Shown: positions 26,100-35,701, numbered from the stretch's first letter. The stretch is DNA of 64,000 nucleotides from Tenacibaculum sp. AHE14PA (GCF_019278465.1 NZ_CP058983.1:310001-374000), one strand, 5' to 3'. Notes: generated by a model from the letters alone, not told the origin. Made by a program: numbers and translations.

Positions 26100-26137
26100 T
26101 GTTCAAAATCGAACATTTTTTTGTTCATATTCAAACA
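26100..26137. promoter_or_regulatory. Tandem inverted repeats, probable enhancer sites for the NtrC-type regulator
   Basis: TGTTCAAAATCGAACA (26100-26115) and TGTTCATATTCAAACA (26122-26137) share the form TGTTC-N6-(G/A)AACA. Their centres are 22 bp apart, two helical turns. They stand in the divergent region between the response regulator and the efflux operon and are about 65-115 bp from the possible sigma-54 box. Confidence 0.7.
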
Positions 26138-26155
26138 ATTGACTAACTATGTAAT

Positions 26156-27529
26156 ATGAGAAAAAAAGAAGCAACCATATTGATAGTAGATGATGATGAT
26201 GACATTTTATTTTCTGCCAGAATAAGTTTAAAGAAATATTTTACCGAAATTATAACAGCTAATAATCCGAAGAAAATAAGTAATCATTTAACTTTTTCAA
26301 CCCATATAGATGTTGTTTTGTTAGATATGAATTACCGTATTGGTTATGAAGATGGTAAAGAGGGTTTGTATTGGTTAAAGCATATAAAAGAAGTTAGCCC
26401 GGAAACTACGGTGCTTTTAATGACAGCTTTTGGTAGTGTTAATTTAGCTGTTGATGCGATTAAAAAAGGAGCTACCGATTTTATATTAAAACCTTGGAAC
26501 ACCGAAAAGTTATACGGAATTGTAAATTCGGGAATAGAATTATCACGTTCTAAACGAAAAACAACACAATTAGAAACCGTACAAAAATTAAACGATAAAG
26601 ATTTTCATCAACAAACTGAACACATTATTGGTACTTCGCCAGCAATGAAATCGGCTGTTGGCTTGGCGCAAAAAGTAGCTCCTACAGATGCTACTATTTT
26701 AATTTTAGGGGAAAACGGAACTGGTAAATACGTATTTGCAAAAGAAATACATTTAAAATCCGAAAGAAAAAACCATCCCTTTATTCATGTCGATTTAGGT
26801 TCTTTAAATGAAAATTTATTTGAAAGTGAACTATTTGGTTATACAAAAGGAGCTTTTACGGACGCTCATAAAGATACTATTGGTAGATTTGAATTAGCAA
26901 AAGGAGGTACTATTTTTTTAGATGAAATAGGCAACCTTCCACTCCACTTACAATCTAAATTATTAACGGTTGTTCAGAACAGAAAGATAACACGTTTAGG
27001 CGAAGGTAAAGAACGCGCCATTGATGTACGCATTATTTGTGCTACAAATGCTAATGTTCATAAAATGGTAGAAGAGCAACTGTTTCGTCAAGATTTGTTG
27101 TTTAGAATAAATACCATCGAATTAAACTTACCGCCACTTCGAGATCGTGTTGGTGATGTTGAGTTACTTGCGAATCATTTTTTGAAGAAACTAAACCAGA
27201 AATACCGAAAAAAAATAAACGGATTTACTACACAAGCCATCGGTGGATTAAAAAAATACCATTGGCCTGGAAATATTAGAGAAATAGAACATATTGTAGA
27301 ACGTGCAGTAATTATAACAGATAACACTGAAATTCAATTAGAAGATTTACATTTTTCAACTAAAAAACTAGAAGCTACATTGGCTAATAGTTTAAACTTA
27401 GAAGAAACTGAAAAGTTGTTAATAGAACAAGCTTTACAAAAACACCAAGGTAATATTTCTCGTGCAGCAAAAGATTTAGGTTTAACCCGTGCTGCATTGT
27501 ATAGACGCCTAGAAAAACATCAATTATAA
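26156..27529 (+). CDS. Sigma-54-dependent NtrC-family response regulator
   Basis: A 457-residue protein: receiver domain (1-130, phosphoacceptor Asp57 in VVLLDMNY), AAA+ sigma-54 activation domain (about 155-385; Walker A GENGTGKY 185-192, Walker B GGTIFLDEIGN), and a Fis-type helix-turn-helix at the end (NISRAAKDLGLTRAALYRRLEK). The sigma-54 contact loop reads GAFTDA (232-237) instead of GAFTGA. It is coupled to the histidine kinase (one base gap) and divergent from the efflux operon that it probably controls. Confidence 0.95.
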   Translation: MRKKEATILIVDDDDDILFSARISLKKYFTEIITANNPKKISNHLTFSTHIDVVLLDMNYRIGYEDGKEGLYWLKHIKEVSPETTVLLMTAFGSVNLAVDAIKKGATDFILKPWNTEKLYGIVNSGIELSRSKRKTTQLETVQKLNDKDFHQQTEHIIGTSPAMKSAVGLAQKVAPTDATILILGENGTGKYVFAKEIHLKSERKNHPFIHVDLGSLNENLFESELFGYTKGAFTDAHKDTIGRFELAKGGTIFLDEIGNLPLHLQSKLLTVVQNRKITRLGEGKERAIDVRIICATNANVHKMVEEQLFRQDLLFRINTIELNLPPLRDRVGDVELLANHFLKKLNQKYRKKINGFTTQAIGGLKKYHWPGNIREIEHIVERAVIITDNTEIQLEDLHFSTKKLEATLANSLNLEETEKLLIEQALQKHQGNISRAAKDLGLTRAALYRRLEKHQL

Positions 27530-27530
27530 A

Positions 27531-28859
27531 ATGGGAAAACCTCAATTTATTCAAATTCTTATTAGAGTTTTACTATTGATAGCAAACGGAATTCTAGTTT
27601 TTTTCACCTATTTAAACGGATACTCAATTAACGCTATTGGGTTTTCTTTTTTGTTTATTTTTCAACTATTTTTATTTTTTGATTATTTAAAACAACTGTT
27701 TGCTGATATCGAAAAATCGATAGACTGTTTATTACATGATGATTATTCGAATACTTTTTCATCTAAAAAAAGAGAAAATCCGTTACATAACAAAACTGCT
27801 TTATTATTAGAAAAAAACCGAAAGAAAAGTCTTTTAAAAACTTCTGAAGCGTTAATTCTTACCAATATTATAGAAAGTTTAAGTACAGGTGTTCTTATTT
27901 TAAGAAAAGACACGAATCTACAAATTGAAGTATTTCAAATTAATAAAGCGTTTACCGAATTTTTAAAAATACCTAAGTTTTATAATTGGAATTTATTAAA
28001 AAATAAAATTGGAAACCTCGTTAACTTTATAGCTAAATGGGAAGAAGTTAAACATACTATTAGTATTGATGTAAACGATATAAAAGAAAGTTTTTTCTTA
28101 AAAACCTCGGTTACACAAACCAATCAATATGAGTATTTAATTATTTCATTAGAAACTATTCAGCAATTAATTGATAAAAAAGAAAAAGAAGCTTGGTATA
28201 AATTAATGAATGTAATGTCTCACGAAATAATTAATACCATTACTCCTATTAGTAGTTTAGCCGAAAATTTAGATTCACTTTTACAAGAAGATCAAACTGA
28301 TGAAGAAACAATACAAGAGTTATCGCAAGGATTGCAAATAATTAAACGTCGTTCATACCATTTAACATCTTTTGTAGATACTTATAGAAAGTTAGCTGAA
28401 TTGCCTTTGCCGCAAAAAGCAGAAGTAGATCTTACTAAAATTATTAAAAATACTTTAGCGCTTTTTCAACAAGAATTTTTATCTCAAAAAATACATATAG
28501 AGTTCGATGTTTCTAAAAAGATAATTATAAATGCTGATAAGCAACAAATAGAACAAGTACTTATAAATTTACTATCTAATTGTTTGTATGCTTTAGTGGC
28601 TATTGAAAATCCAAAAATCACAATTAAATTACATCAAGAAAATAACCGAATAAACTTATCTGTTATAGATAACGGTATTGGTATTTCTAATGATATTAAA
28701 GACAACATCTTTATTCCATATTTTACAACCCGAAAAGACGGTTCTGGAATTGGGTTAACTTTAAGTAAAAGTATTATGGAAGCTCATAACGGAACAATTC
28801 GGTTTGTATCACATACAAATGAGACTTGTTTTAAATTAACTTTTTTAAATAACAAGTAA
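27531..28859 (+). CDS. Membrane histidine kinase partner of the NtrC-type regulator
   Basis: A 442-residue sensor kinase. Two membrane helices lie at about 8-28 and 34-53; then a PAS-like region (about 105-210), a dimerisation domain with the phospho-His motif MSHEIINTITPISSL (His231), and the HATPase domain with N, G1 and G2 boxes (NLLSNCLYAL, NGIGISNDI, GSGIGLTLSKSIMEAH). Almost no periplasmic loop is left between the helices, so the signal is probably sensed in or near the membrane. Second gene of the regulator/kinase pair. Confidence 0.93.
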   Translation: MGKPQFIQILIRVLLLIANGILVFFTYLNGYSINAIGFSFLFIFQLFLFFDYLKQLFADIEKSIDCLLHDDYSNTFSSKKRENPLHNKTALLLEKNRKKSLLKTSEALILTNIIESLSTGVLILRKDTNLQIEVFQINKAFTEFLKIPKFYNWNLLKNKIGNLVNFIAKWEEVKHTISIDVNDIKESFFLKTSVTQTNQYEYLIISLETIQQLIDKKEKEAWYKLMNVMSHEIINTITPISSLAENLDSLLQEDQTDEETIQELSQGLQIIKRRSYHLTSFVDTYRKLAELPLPQKAEVDLTKIIKNTLALFQQEFLSQKIHIEFDVSKKIIINADKQQIEQVLINLLSNCLYALVAIENPKITIKLHQENNRINLSVIDNGIGISNDIKDNIFIPYFTTRKDGSGIGLTLSKSIMEAHNGTIRFVSHTNETCFKLTFLNNK

Positions 28860-29431
28860 TTTACAATTGTAAACTAACTATTTATTGATATTTAATTTTA
28901 GATAATCCAATTTGTATTTATTTATAAACTAAAATACATTAGTGATGTTTACAATTGTAATTAAGAGAGACAACCTTATTATCATGCTATTTTAGGTATA
29001 TATATCTTAAATGCGGTGGTTTATCTCTTAATTGACGTATAACACTTGTATATATAGCATAACTCTTCTTTATACCCCTTAAAATCTGCACACTTATTGA
29101 TCTATAAGAGCTATAATTCTATTTATAGGTTATTACATATCTATCTTTTACATGAATAATTTAATTATTTACATATGTAAACAAGTACTTATGTAAAGTT
29201 AGGTGTTTACAAATGTGCTTAATGGATTCTTCAGTAACAGCTACCTAATCCACGGAAACTATTGAAAACTTCTATGCAACAAGATTAAGTAGTTGTTTTT
29301 TAGTAATTTAACGTGTTTTACCTAGAGTTTTAATGAAGCATAATAGAGTGTATTAACTTGTTCTATTAAATTTTTACATCAATTTACATTTGTGTATCTT
29401 TACAATTCATACATGTAATTTACAATTGTAA
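28860..29431. promoter_or_regulatory. Cluster of TTTACA-nn-TGTAAA palindromes upstream of the HTH gene
   Basis: This 579-base gene-free stretch holds several near-identical palindromes: TTTACAATTGTAAA (28860-28873), TTTACAATTGTAAT (28948-28961), TTTACATATGTAAA (29168-29181) and TTTACAATTGTAA (29419-29431, ending seven bases before the HTH start). Weaker forms are at 29206-29217 (TTTACAAATGTG) and 29383-29394 (TTTACATTTGTG), with half-sites around 29147, 29192 and 29399. I see no ORF or RNA gene between them. The layout fits autoregulation by the downstream HTH protein. Confidence 0.7.
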
Positions 29432-29438
29432 CCTATTT

Positions 29439-29852
29439 ATGGATTTACTTACTCGATTAAAAGAAATAATTGCTCATTACGATTTAACATCGTCAACTTT
29501 TGCGGATACTATAGAAGTGCCACGCTCTAGCATATCTCACCTTTTGTCGGGCAGAAACAAACCTAGTTTAGATTTTGTTATGAAAATGGTTGATAAATTT
29601 CCAGAAGTAGATTTGTACTGGTTGTTATATAATGAAGGATCTTTTCCTAAGAAAGAAAAAGAAATCGCTATTGAAAAATCAACAGTACATATTAAAGACG
29701 AAAAAGAAGCACCTTCTCTATTTTCTAAAAAAGCGGTATCCGAAGAAGAACCTGTAATTAATTCAAATACGCAATTCTCAGCAAGCACTAAAAAACTACG
29801 AAAAGTTGTTCTTTTATATACTGACGGAAGTTTTGAAGAGTTTAACCAATAA
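29439..29852 (+). CDS. Small XRE-like helix-turn-helix regulator
   Basis: A 137-residue protein. Residues 1-65 form an XRE/Cro-type helix-turn-helix (LTSSTFADTIEVPRSSISHLLSGRNKPSLDFVMKMVDKFPE), and the remainder is a short lysine- and glutamate-rich region ending KKLRKVVLLYTDGSFEEFNQ. The domain probably binds the nearby TTTACA-type palindromes. It resembles a conserved flavobacterial regulator of unknown regulon. It has a bidirectional terminator and no cotranscribed gene. Confidence 0.88.
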   Translation: MDLLTRLKEIIAHYDLTSSTFADTIEVPRSSISHLLSGRNKPSLDFVMKMVDKFPEVDLYWLLYNEGSFPKKEKEIAIEKSTVHIKDEKEAPSLFSKKAVSEEEPVINSNTQFSASTKKLRKVVLLYTDGSFEEFNQ

Positions 29853-29885
29853 AAAAAAGCAGCAATTTAAAATTGCTGCTTTTTT
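29853..29885. terminator. Bidirectional terminator between the HTH gene and fabG
   Basis: Perfect long stem (AAAAAAGCAGCAATTT arm) flanked by A- and T-runs. Confidence 0.9.
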
Positions 29886-29908
29886 CAATATTATAATAAT
29901 CTATATTA

Positions 29909-30655
29909 CTATGTTAACATTCCTCCATCTACAGATAAAGTTTGTCCTGTAATATAAGAACTCATATCAGAAGCTAAAAATACGCAGGCGTTTGCAATAT
30001 CTTTTGGCGATCCACCTCTTTTTAAAGGGATTTCATTACGCCATCCTTCAACTACTTTTTCATCTAATTTAGCCGTCATTTCAGTTTCAATAAATCCAGG
30101 AGCAACTACGTTACTTCTAATATTTCTTGAACCTAACTCTAATGCTACAGATTTAGAAAACCCTAAAATACCAGCTTTTGATGCTGCATAATTTGCCTGA
30201 CCTGCATTACCTTTTAATCCAACTACAGAACTCATGTTTATAATAGAACCTGAACGTTGTTTCATCATCGGACGAATAACTGCTTTAGTTAAATTAAAAA
30301 CCGATTTTAAATTTACTTCAATTACTTTATCAAAATCTGTTTCAGAAATACGCATCAACAAATTATCTTTAGTAATACCAGCGTTATTTACTAATACATC
30401 AATCGTTTTAAATTCTTCTAAAACATTTTTTGCTAATTCTTGCGCCGCATCAAAATCTGCAGCATTCGATTGGTATCCTTTTGCTTTTACACCTAAACTT
30501 GTTAATTCATTTTCTAAAGCATTTGCTGCTTCAACAGATGAACTATAAGTAAATGCAATGTTACACCCTTTATTTGCAAATTCTAAAGCAATTCCTCTTC
30601 CGATTCCTCTTGTTGCTCCAGTAATTATTGCTGTTTTATTTTCTAAAAGTTTCAT
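29909..30655 (-). CDS. fabG: 3-oxoacyl-[acyl-carrier-protein] reductase
   Basis: NADPH-dependent reductase of the fatty-acid elongation cycle. The 248-residue protein has the nucleotide motif TGATRGIGRGIA (12-23), NNAG (90-93), and the catalytic set Ser143, Tyr156, Lys160 (SVVGLKGNAGQANYAASK), then the C-terminal SVDGGMLT. Full length. A promoter -7 box lies just upstream (30678-30685). Confidence 0.95.
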   Translation of the reverse strand: MKLLENKTAIITGATRGIGRGIALEFANKGCNIAFTYSSSVEAANALENELTSLGVKAKGYQSNAADFDAAQELAKNVLEEFKTIDVLVNNAGITKDNLLMRISETDFDKVIEVNLKSVFNLTKAVIRPMMKQRSGSIINMSSVVGLKGNAGQANYAASKAGILGFSKSVALELGSRNIRSNVVAPGFIETEMTAKLDEKVVEGWRNEIPLKRGGSPKDIANACVFLASDMSSYITGQTLSVDGGMLT

Positions 30656-30677
30656 TTATTAGTTGTTTTTAATAAGT

Positions 30678-30685
30678 CAAATATA
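30678..30685 (-). promoter_or_regulatory. -7 promoter box of fabG
   Basis: On the minus strand TATATTTG is an exact match to TAnnTTTG, 22 bases before the start codon. Confidence 0.55.
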
Positions 30686-30691
30686 AAAAGA

Positions 30692-30727
30692 AAAATCCTG
30701 CTAAAGAATACTCTTTAACAGGATTTT
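30692..30727 (-). terminator. Terminator of the M16 peptidase gene
   Basis: Stem AAAATCCTG/CAGGATTTT with an inner TAAAGA/TCTTTA stem, followed by TTTTCTTTT on the minus strand. Confidence 0.8.
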
Positions 30728-30750
30728 ATATTTATTCAGTATTTAAATAA

Positions 30751-33720
30751 TTAAGATTTAATCTTTTTTTCATTTACATAATTAAATAAGTAGTCTACAT
30801 CTAACTCTTTTATCTTACCTAACTTTTGTAAAGACTCTACATTTAAGTCTTTTTTATTACCAATTACCATAACATTGTAAGATTCACCTTTTACATTTTT
30901 ATCAAAAAATGCTTTTAAATCTTCTATTTTCATGTTCTTAATGGTATTGTACATTGCTTCTCTATGATCGTTTTCGATACCTCTTTTCTTTAAACCTTCG
31001 TAAGTCCAAAAAATGTTTGATTTCGTAATACGTTGTGCCGCTAGCTTTTTTAAAGTTGATTCTTTTGCTGCATTAAATTGCTTTTCAGCCTCTGGCATAT
31101 TGTTCATTAAATCCATCATAGCATCTACAGCTTGCTCTAATTTATTAGCTTGCGTACCAACATATGCCATAACATAATTAGAATCCCCTTTTTTAGATGC
31201 ATTACTATATGATGCGAATGCAGAGTATGCTAATGATTTAGATTCTCTAATTTCTTGAAAAACGATTGATGATAATCCGCTTCCAAAATAGGTATTAAAC
31301 AATGTTGAAGCTGCTAAGTTTTCTGCTTTAAAAGGTTCTCCTTTTGCTAAAAACATTAATTCAGTTTGTACCATATCATAATCTGTAAAGAAAACATTAC
31401 CACCAGTTTCAGTTTCTTTGTATTCTTTTGCTACTGGGTACTCTTTTAATTCACCATATAATTTATGGTTTTCATTTAAAGAAGTTACCGCAGCATTTAC
31501 ATCTTTACCGTAATAAAAAATACGTTGCTTATAGTTTTTCATGTCTTTAACTATTGCAACTAACTCTTCAGGATTTACAGCTTTTAACTCATCTATTTGC
31601 ATGATATCTCTTAATCTTGAGTTTTCACCATACTTACCATAGTTCATTAAACCTGTAAATAAAATATTTCCTTTTTGAGTTTTTCCATCTTCACGACCTT
31701 TCTGAATTTGAGCTACATATTTATCATACGCTTCAGGATCTGCTTTTGCATTGTCCCATAAATGTTCTAATAACTCTAATCCTTTAGATAAGTTTTCTTT
31801 TAATCCATTTAAACCTACATATGTTTTATCGTTACCTGCACTTACATAATAAGAAATACCTAATTTATAAAACTCTTTTTTAATTTCTTCATTCGTGTAT
31901 TTATCTGTACCAACATATTCTAAATATCCTGCAGCTAAAGATAATTTTTTATCATTATCGCTACCCATATCAAAAATAATATTCATATCAAATAAATCAT
32001 TATTTTTATTTTCTACATAAGAAACTTTAATTCCGTTTTCAGTTTTAGTTTCTTTAATAGCTGTTTTATAATCTACAAATTTAGGTTGTAATGGCGCAGA
32101 TTTCGTTTTATTAAATTCGGTAATAAATTCAGAACTTTTACCTCTATTTAAATTTACTGGTGTAATACCAGGATTAGAAACTTTTACTATATTCTTATCT
32201 TCACCTTTACGTTTATAAGTTACCACGTAATTATTTTGATAAAATTTATTTGCAAAATCAACTAACTCTTGTTTGGTTATCTTTTTTAAATCATCTAAAA
32301 ATTTTACTTTATCATCCCAATTTTCGTGGTGAATAAAAGCATTAAAATAAGCAGAAGCTAAAGCAGTGTTGTTTTCATACTGACGTGTTTGACTTAATTT
32401 TAAATCATTTACAACAGCATCAATCATCCATTCATCAAATTCTCCCTTCTTTAATTTTTCAATTTGTGCTAATAATAAGTCTTTAACTTCATCTAAAGTT
32501 TGACCCGATTTAGGTGCACCTGAAAAAGAATGATATCCGTAATCATTTAAAAAAGTTGGAGAACAACCAGCATATTGCACAGCTTGCTTTTGATTTAAAT
32601 TTAAATCGATTAAACCAGCATTACCGTTTGCCATAATCATATCACAAAGTGTTACAAACTTCTCATCTTCTGTATTTACACCTCCAGAACGGTATGCTAT
32701 AGAAATACTTTCTGATGTTGGTCCGAAAACTTCGCTCATAATAGGAGTTGTAATCGCTTCTTCTTTTGGTAATGTTGGATGTGTTAATTCTTTCTTTTCG
32801 AATTTACCAAAAGTAGCATCGATTTGTTTTATGGTAGTATCAAAATCTAAATCACCTACTAAAACAATTGCCATATTATTTGGCACATAGTATTTATTAA
32901 AATAGTTATGAATATCAACCATTGAAGGGTTCTTCAAGTGAGCCGCTGTACCAATAGTAGACTGCTGTCCGTAAGGATGCTTTGGAAACAAATCTTTTAA
33001 CATGGCAGCATAACGCTTTCTTCCGTCGTTATCCTGTCCTCTATTAAACTCTTCAAAAACAGCTTCTAATTCTGTATGAAATAAACGTAATACTAACGTG
33101 CTAAAACGCTCAGATTCTAAGTTTAACCACTTGTTTAATTCGTTTGCAGGTATTTTATTTTTATATACCGTTTCTTCAAACCAAGTATGTGCATTTGTAC
33201 CTGTAGCTCCTAAAGATGATACCATTTTATCATATTCGTTAGCAATTGAATAATTAGATGCCTCTAAAGATATTTTATCTATCTCTTTATACAATGCTAA
33301 TTTTTTATCAGCATCTTTTTCTGCTCTATGCTTTTCATATAAGTTAGAAATAGTATCTAAATAATCTTTTTCTTTCTCCCATTCTGCAGTACCTATTTTA
33401 TGAGTTCCTTTAAAAACCATGTGCTCCAAATAATGTGCTAATCCTGTTGATTCTTTAGGATCGTAATTAGAACCTGCACGAACAGCAATATAGGTTTGAA
33501 TTTTTGGTTCATCCGTATTTTTACTTAAATATACTTTTAAACCATTGTTTAAAGTATATAAACGTAAGCCTGTTGGATCGTTTGTTACCGTTTCGTAATT
33601 GTAACCGCTTGCATCGGCTTGTTGCTCGGTTTTAACTTCTTTTTCTGAAGGTTTAGTTTCCTTACATGCTATTGCAGTAGTAAGTAACATGCTAATAAAT
33701 AGCAATTTAATTGTTTTCAT
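30751..33720 (-). CDS. M16-family zinc metallopeptidase lipoprotein (two-domain)
   Basis: A 989-residue peptidase with a lipoprotein signal (LLTTAIAC, Cys19). The zinc motif HxxEH is seen as HYLEH (96-100), with a downstream glutamate in AVFEEFNRG as the third ligand region. Two M16-like pairs follow, the second lacking the zinc motif. The protein probably faces the periplasm or the outer surface and degrades peptides. Its nearest upstream gene is sucD, but a terminator separates the two. Confidence 0.93.
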   Translation of the reverse strand: MKTIKLLFISMLLTTAIACKETKPSEKEVKTEQQADASGYNYETVTNDPTGLRLYTLNNGLKVYLSKNTDEPKIQTYIAVRAGSNYDPKESTGLAHYLEHMVFKGTHKIGTAEWEKEKDYLDTISNLYEKHRAEKDADKKLALYKEIDKISLEASNYSIANEYDKMVSSLGATGTNAHTWFEETVYKNKIPANELNKWLNLESERFSTLVLRLFHTELEAVFEEFNRGQDNDGRKRYAAMLKDLFPKHPYGQQSTIGTAAHLKNPSMVDIHNYFNKYYVPNNMAIVLVGDLDFDTTIKQIDATFGKFEKKELTHPTLPKEEAITTPIMSEVFGPTSESISIAYRSGGVNTEDEKFVTLCDMIMANGNAGLIDLNLNQKQAVQYAGCSPTFLNDYGYHSFSGAPKSGQTLDEVKDLLLAQIEKLKKGEFDEWMIDAVVNDLKLSQTRQYENNTALASAYFNAFIHHENWDDKVKFLDDLKKITKQELVDFANKFYQNNYVVTYKRKGEDKNIVKVSNPGITPVNLNRGKSSEFITEFNKTKSAPLQPKFVDYKTAIKETKTENGIKVSYVENKNNDLFDMNIIFDMGSDNDKKLSLAAGYLEYVGTDKYTNEEIKKEFYKLGISYYVSAGNDKTYVGLNGLKENLSKGLELLEHLWDNAKADPEAYDKYVAQIQKGREDGKTQKGNILFTGLMNYGKYGENSRLRDIMQIDELKAVNPEELVAIVKDMKNYKQRIFYYGKDVNAAVTSLNENHKLYGELKEYPVAKEYKETETGGNVFFTDYDMVQTELMFLAKGEPFKAENLAASTLFNTYFGSGLSSIVFQEIRESKSLAYSAFASYSNASKKGDSNYVMAYVGTQANKLEQAVDAMMDLMNNMPEAEKQFNAAKESTLKKLAAQRITKSNIFWTYEGLKKRGIENDHREAMYNTIKNMKIEDLKAFFDKNVKGESYNVMVIGNKKDLNVESLQKLGKIKELDVDYLFNYVNEKKIKS

Positions 33721-33747
33721 ATTTTTTAAAGTTTGATTAAATGTAAA

Positions 33748-33777
33748 AATCCGTTGAATTTACAAATTCAACGGATT
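33748..33777 (-). terminator. Terminator of sucD
   Basis: A perfect 14-bp stem (AATCCGTTGAATTT arm, AC loop), then TTTTTAC on the minus strand. Confidence 0.85.
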
Positions 33778-33823
33778 CTTAAGAAATATATTTTAAAACT
33801 TTAACAGTTTTTTTACTGATAAA

Positions 33824-34699
33824 TTATTTTGATAACACTTTTGCTACCATTTCACCAATCTTAGCTGGAGATTCAACAACATGAACTCCGTTTTCTGCTA
33901 AAATTTTCATTTTTGCTTGAGCAGTATCATCATCACCACCTACAATTGCACCTGCATGCCCCATTGTTCTACCAGCTGGTGCAGTTTGCCCTGCGATAAA
34001 TCCAATAACTGGCTTACGGTTACCATCAGCTTTAATCCAACGAGCAGCTTCTGCTTCTAAGTTTCCACCGATTTCACCAATCATAACAATTGCTTCAGTT
34101 TCATCATCGTTCATTAATAACTCAACAGCTTCTTTCGTTGTAGTTCCAATAATTGGATCTCCACCAATACCAATTGCTGTAGTAATACCAAATCCTTGTT
34201 TTACAACTTGGTCAGCAGCTTCATATGTTAAAGTTCCTGATTTAGAAACGATACCTACTTTACCTTTTTTGAAGATAAAACCTGGCATAATACCAACTTT
34301 AGCTTCATCTGGAGTAATAACTCCTGGACAGTTAGGTCCAACTAAAGTACAGTCTAACTGATCGATATAAGCTTTAACTTTTACCATATCAGCAGTAGGA
34401 ATTCCTTCAGTAATACAAATAATTACTTTAATTCCTGCTTCAGCAGACTCCATAATAGCATCAGCAGCAAATGCTGGTGGTACAAAAATAATAGAAGTAT
34501 CTGCTCCTACTTTTTGCACTGCTTCATCAACTGTATTAAAAACTGGTTTACCGATATGCTCTTGACCTCCTTTACCTGGTGTTACACCTCCTACGACATT
34601 TGTACCGTAATCGATCATTTGACCAGCGTGAAAAGTACCTTCACTACCTGTAAATCCTTGAACTATAATTTTTGAATCTTTATTTACTAAAACACTCAT
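33824..34699 (-). CDS. sucD: Succinyl-CoA ligase, alpha subunit
   Basis: With SucC it interconverts succinyl-CoA and succinate with ATP/GTP formation in the TCA cycle. The 291-residue protein has the CoA-binding GFTGSEGTFH (15-24), the loop VGPNCPGVI and the phospho-His segment MGHAGAIVGG near 247. Full length. No sucC is beside it. Confidence 0.96.
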   Translation of the reverse strand: MSVLVNKDSKIIVQGFTGSEGTFHAGQMIDYGTNVVGGVTPGKGGQEHIGKPVFNTVDEAVQKVGADTSIIFVPPAFAADAIMESAEAGIKVIICITEGIPTADMVKVKAYIDQLDCTLVGPNCPGVITPDEAKVGIMPGFIFKKGKVGIVSKSGTLTYEAADQVVKQGFGITTAIGIGGDPIIGTTTKEAVELLMNDDETEAIVMIGEIGGNLEAEAARWIKADGNRKPVIGFIAGQTAPAGRTMGHAGAIVGGDDDTAQAKMKILAENGVHVVESPAKIGEMVAKVLSK

Positions 34700-34729
34700 T
34701 GGTATATTTTTATTTAATTTTAAGCTTCA

Positions 34730-34737
34730 CAAAAATA
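34730..34737 (-). promoter_or_regulatory. -7 promoter box of sucD
   Basis: On the minus strand TATTTTTG is an exact match to TAnnTTTG, about 30 bases before the start. Confidence 0.5.
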
Positions 34738-34764
34738 GTTTTTTGTAATCGATTTGTAAAGCTT

Positions 34765-35691
34765 TTATTTCTTTTTTTGTTCTCTAAGCAGATGTTTAAT
34801 TCCTGCTAACTCTTTTAACTTTTCTCTTGATTCTGAAATTGGTGTACCAAAATACGATTTTCCTCCTGCTACAGATTTCGTAACCCCTGTTTGACCTAGA
34901 ATAACAGCGCCTTTACCAATGGTAATTCCGCTATTGGTTCCTACTTGCCCCCAAATAGTAACTTCATCTTCAATAATAACACAACCCGCAATACCTGTTT
35001 GAGATGCGATTAAACATTTTTTACCGATAACCGTGTCATGACCAACATGTACTTGATTATCAATTTTTGTTCCTGCACCAATTGTAGTATCACCTGTTAC
35101 ACCTTTATCTATCGTGCAAGAAGCTCCTAAATCTACATTATCCTCTAAAACAACTCTTCCTCCTGAAATTAATTTATCAAATCCTTCTGGTCTGTTTTTA
35201 TAATAAAAAGCATCAGCTCCTAAAACAGTATTTGCATGAATTGTTACATTATTACCTATAACTGTATTGCTATAAATAGTAACATTAGGATGAATTACAC
35301 AGTCATTACCTATAGAAACGGCATCTCCAATAAAAACATTTGGCTGAATAATTGTTCCTTCACCTATAATTGCACTATCAGAAATACTTTCTTTTGATGC
35401 TATAAACGGATTAAAATGTTTGGTGATTTTATTAAAATCACGAAAAGGATCATCAGATATTAATAAAGATTTTCCTTCAGGGCAAGCTACTTCTTTGTTG
35501 ATTAAAATAGTGGTTGCAGCCGAGTTTAATGCTTTATCATAATATTTTGGATGATCTACAAAAACAATATCACCATGTTCTACTACATGAATTTCATTAA
35601 TTCCTTTTACAGGAAAATTTTTATCACCTACAAACTCAACCTTTAATAAGGTTGCTATTTGTGCTAAGGTTTGTGTTTGTTTAAATTTCAT
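34765..35691 (-). CDS. LpxD-like N-acyltransferase (second LpxD paralogue)
   Basis: A 308-residue left-handed beta-helix acyltransferase (hexapeptide turns from about 95 to 265, for example AIIGEGTIIQPNVFIGDAVSIGN) with an LpxD-like N-terminal region. The family name is UDP-3-O-(3-hydroxymyristoyl)glucosamine N-acyltransferase, but a full LpxD is already present at 38530-39570, so this copy may act on another sugar or acyl chain. Start MKFKQTQT is preferred over an ATG seven codons upstream because the LpxD family begins near MKF. It lies after efp and before sucD, a conserved flavobacterial order as far as I recall. Confidence 0.82.
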   Translation of the reverse strand: MKFKQTQTLAQIATLLKVEFVGDKNFPVKGINEIHVVEHGDIVFVDHPKYYDKALNSAATTILINKEVACPEGKSLLISDDPFRDFNKITKHFNPFIASKESISDSAIIGEGTIIQPNVFIGDAVSIGNDCVIHPNVTIYSNTVIGNNVTIHANTVLGADAFYYKNRPEGFDKLISGGRVVLEDNVDLGASCTIDKGVTGDTTIGAGTKIDNQVHVGHDTVIGKKCLIASQTGIAGCVIIEDEVTIWGQVGTNSGITIGKGAVILGQTGVTKSVAGGKSYFGTPISESREKLKELAGIKHLLREQKKK

Positions 35692-35701
35692 TATAAAAAG
35701 A

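Noticed and set aside
28860..29438. The palindrome-rich stretch as a CRISPR array
   Set aside because: The repeats are 12-14 bases, unevenly spaced and palindromic, with no spacers of constant length and no cas gene.
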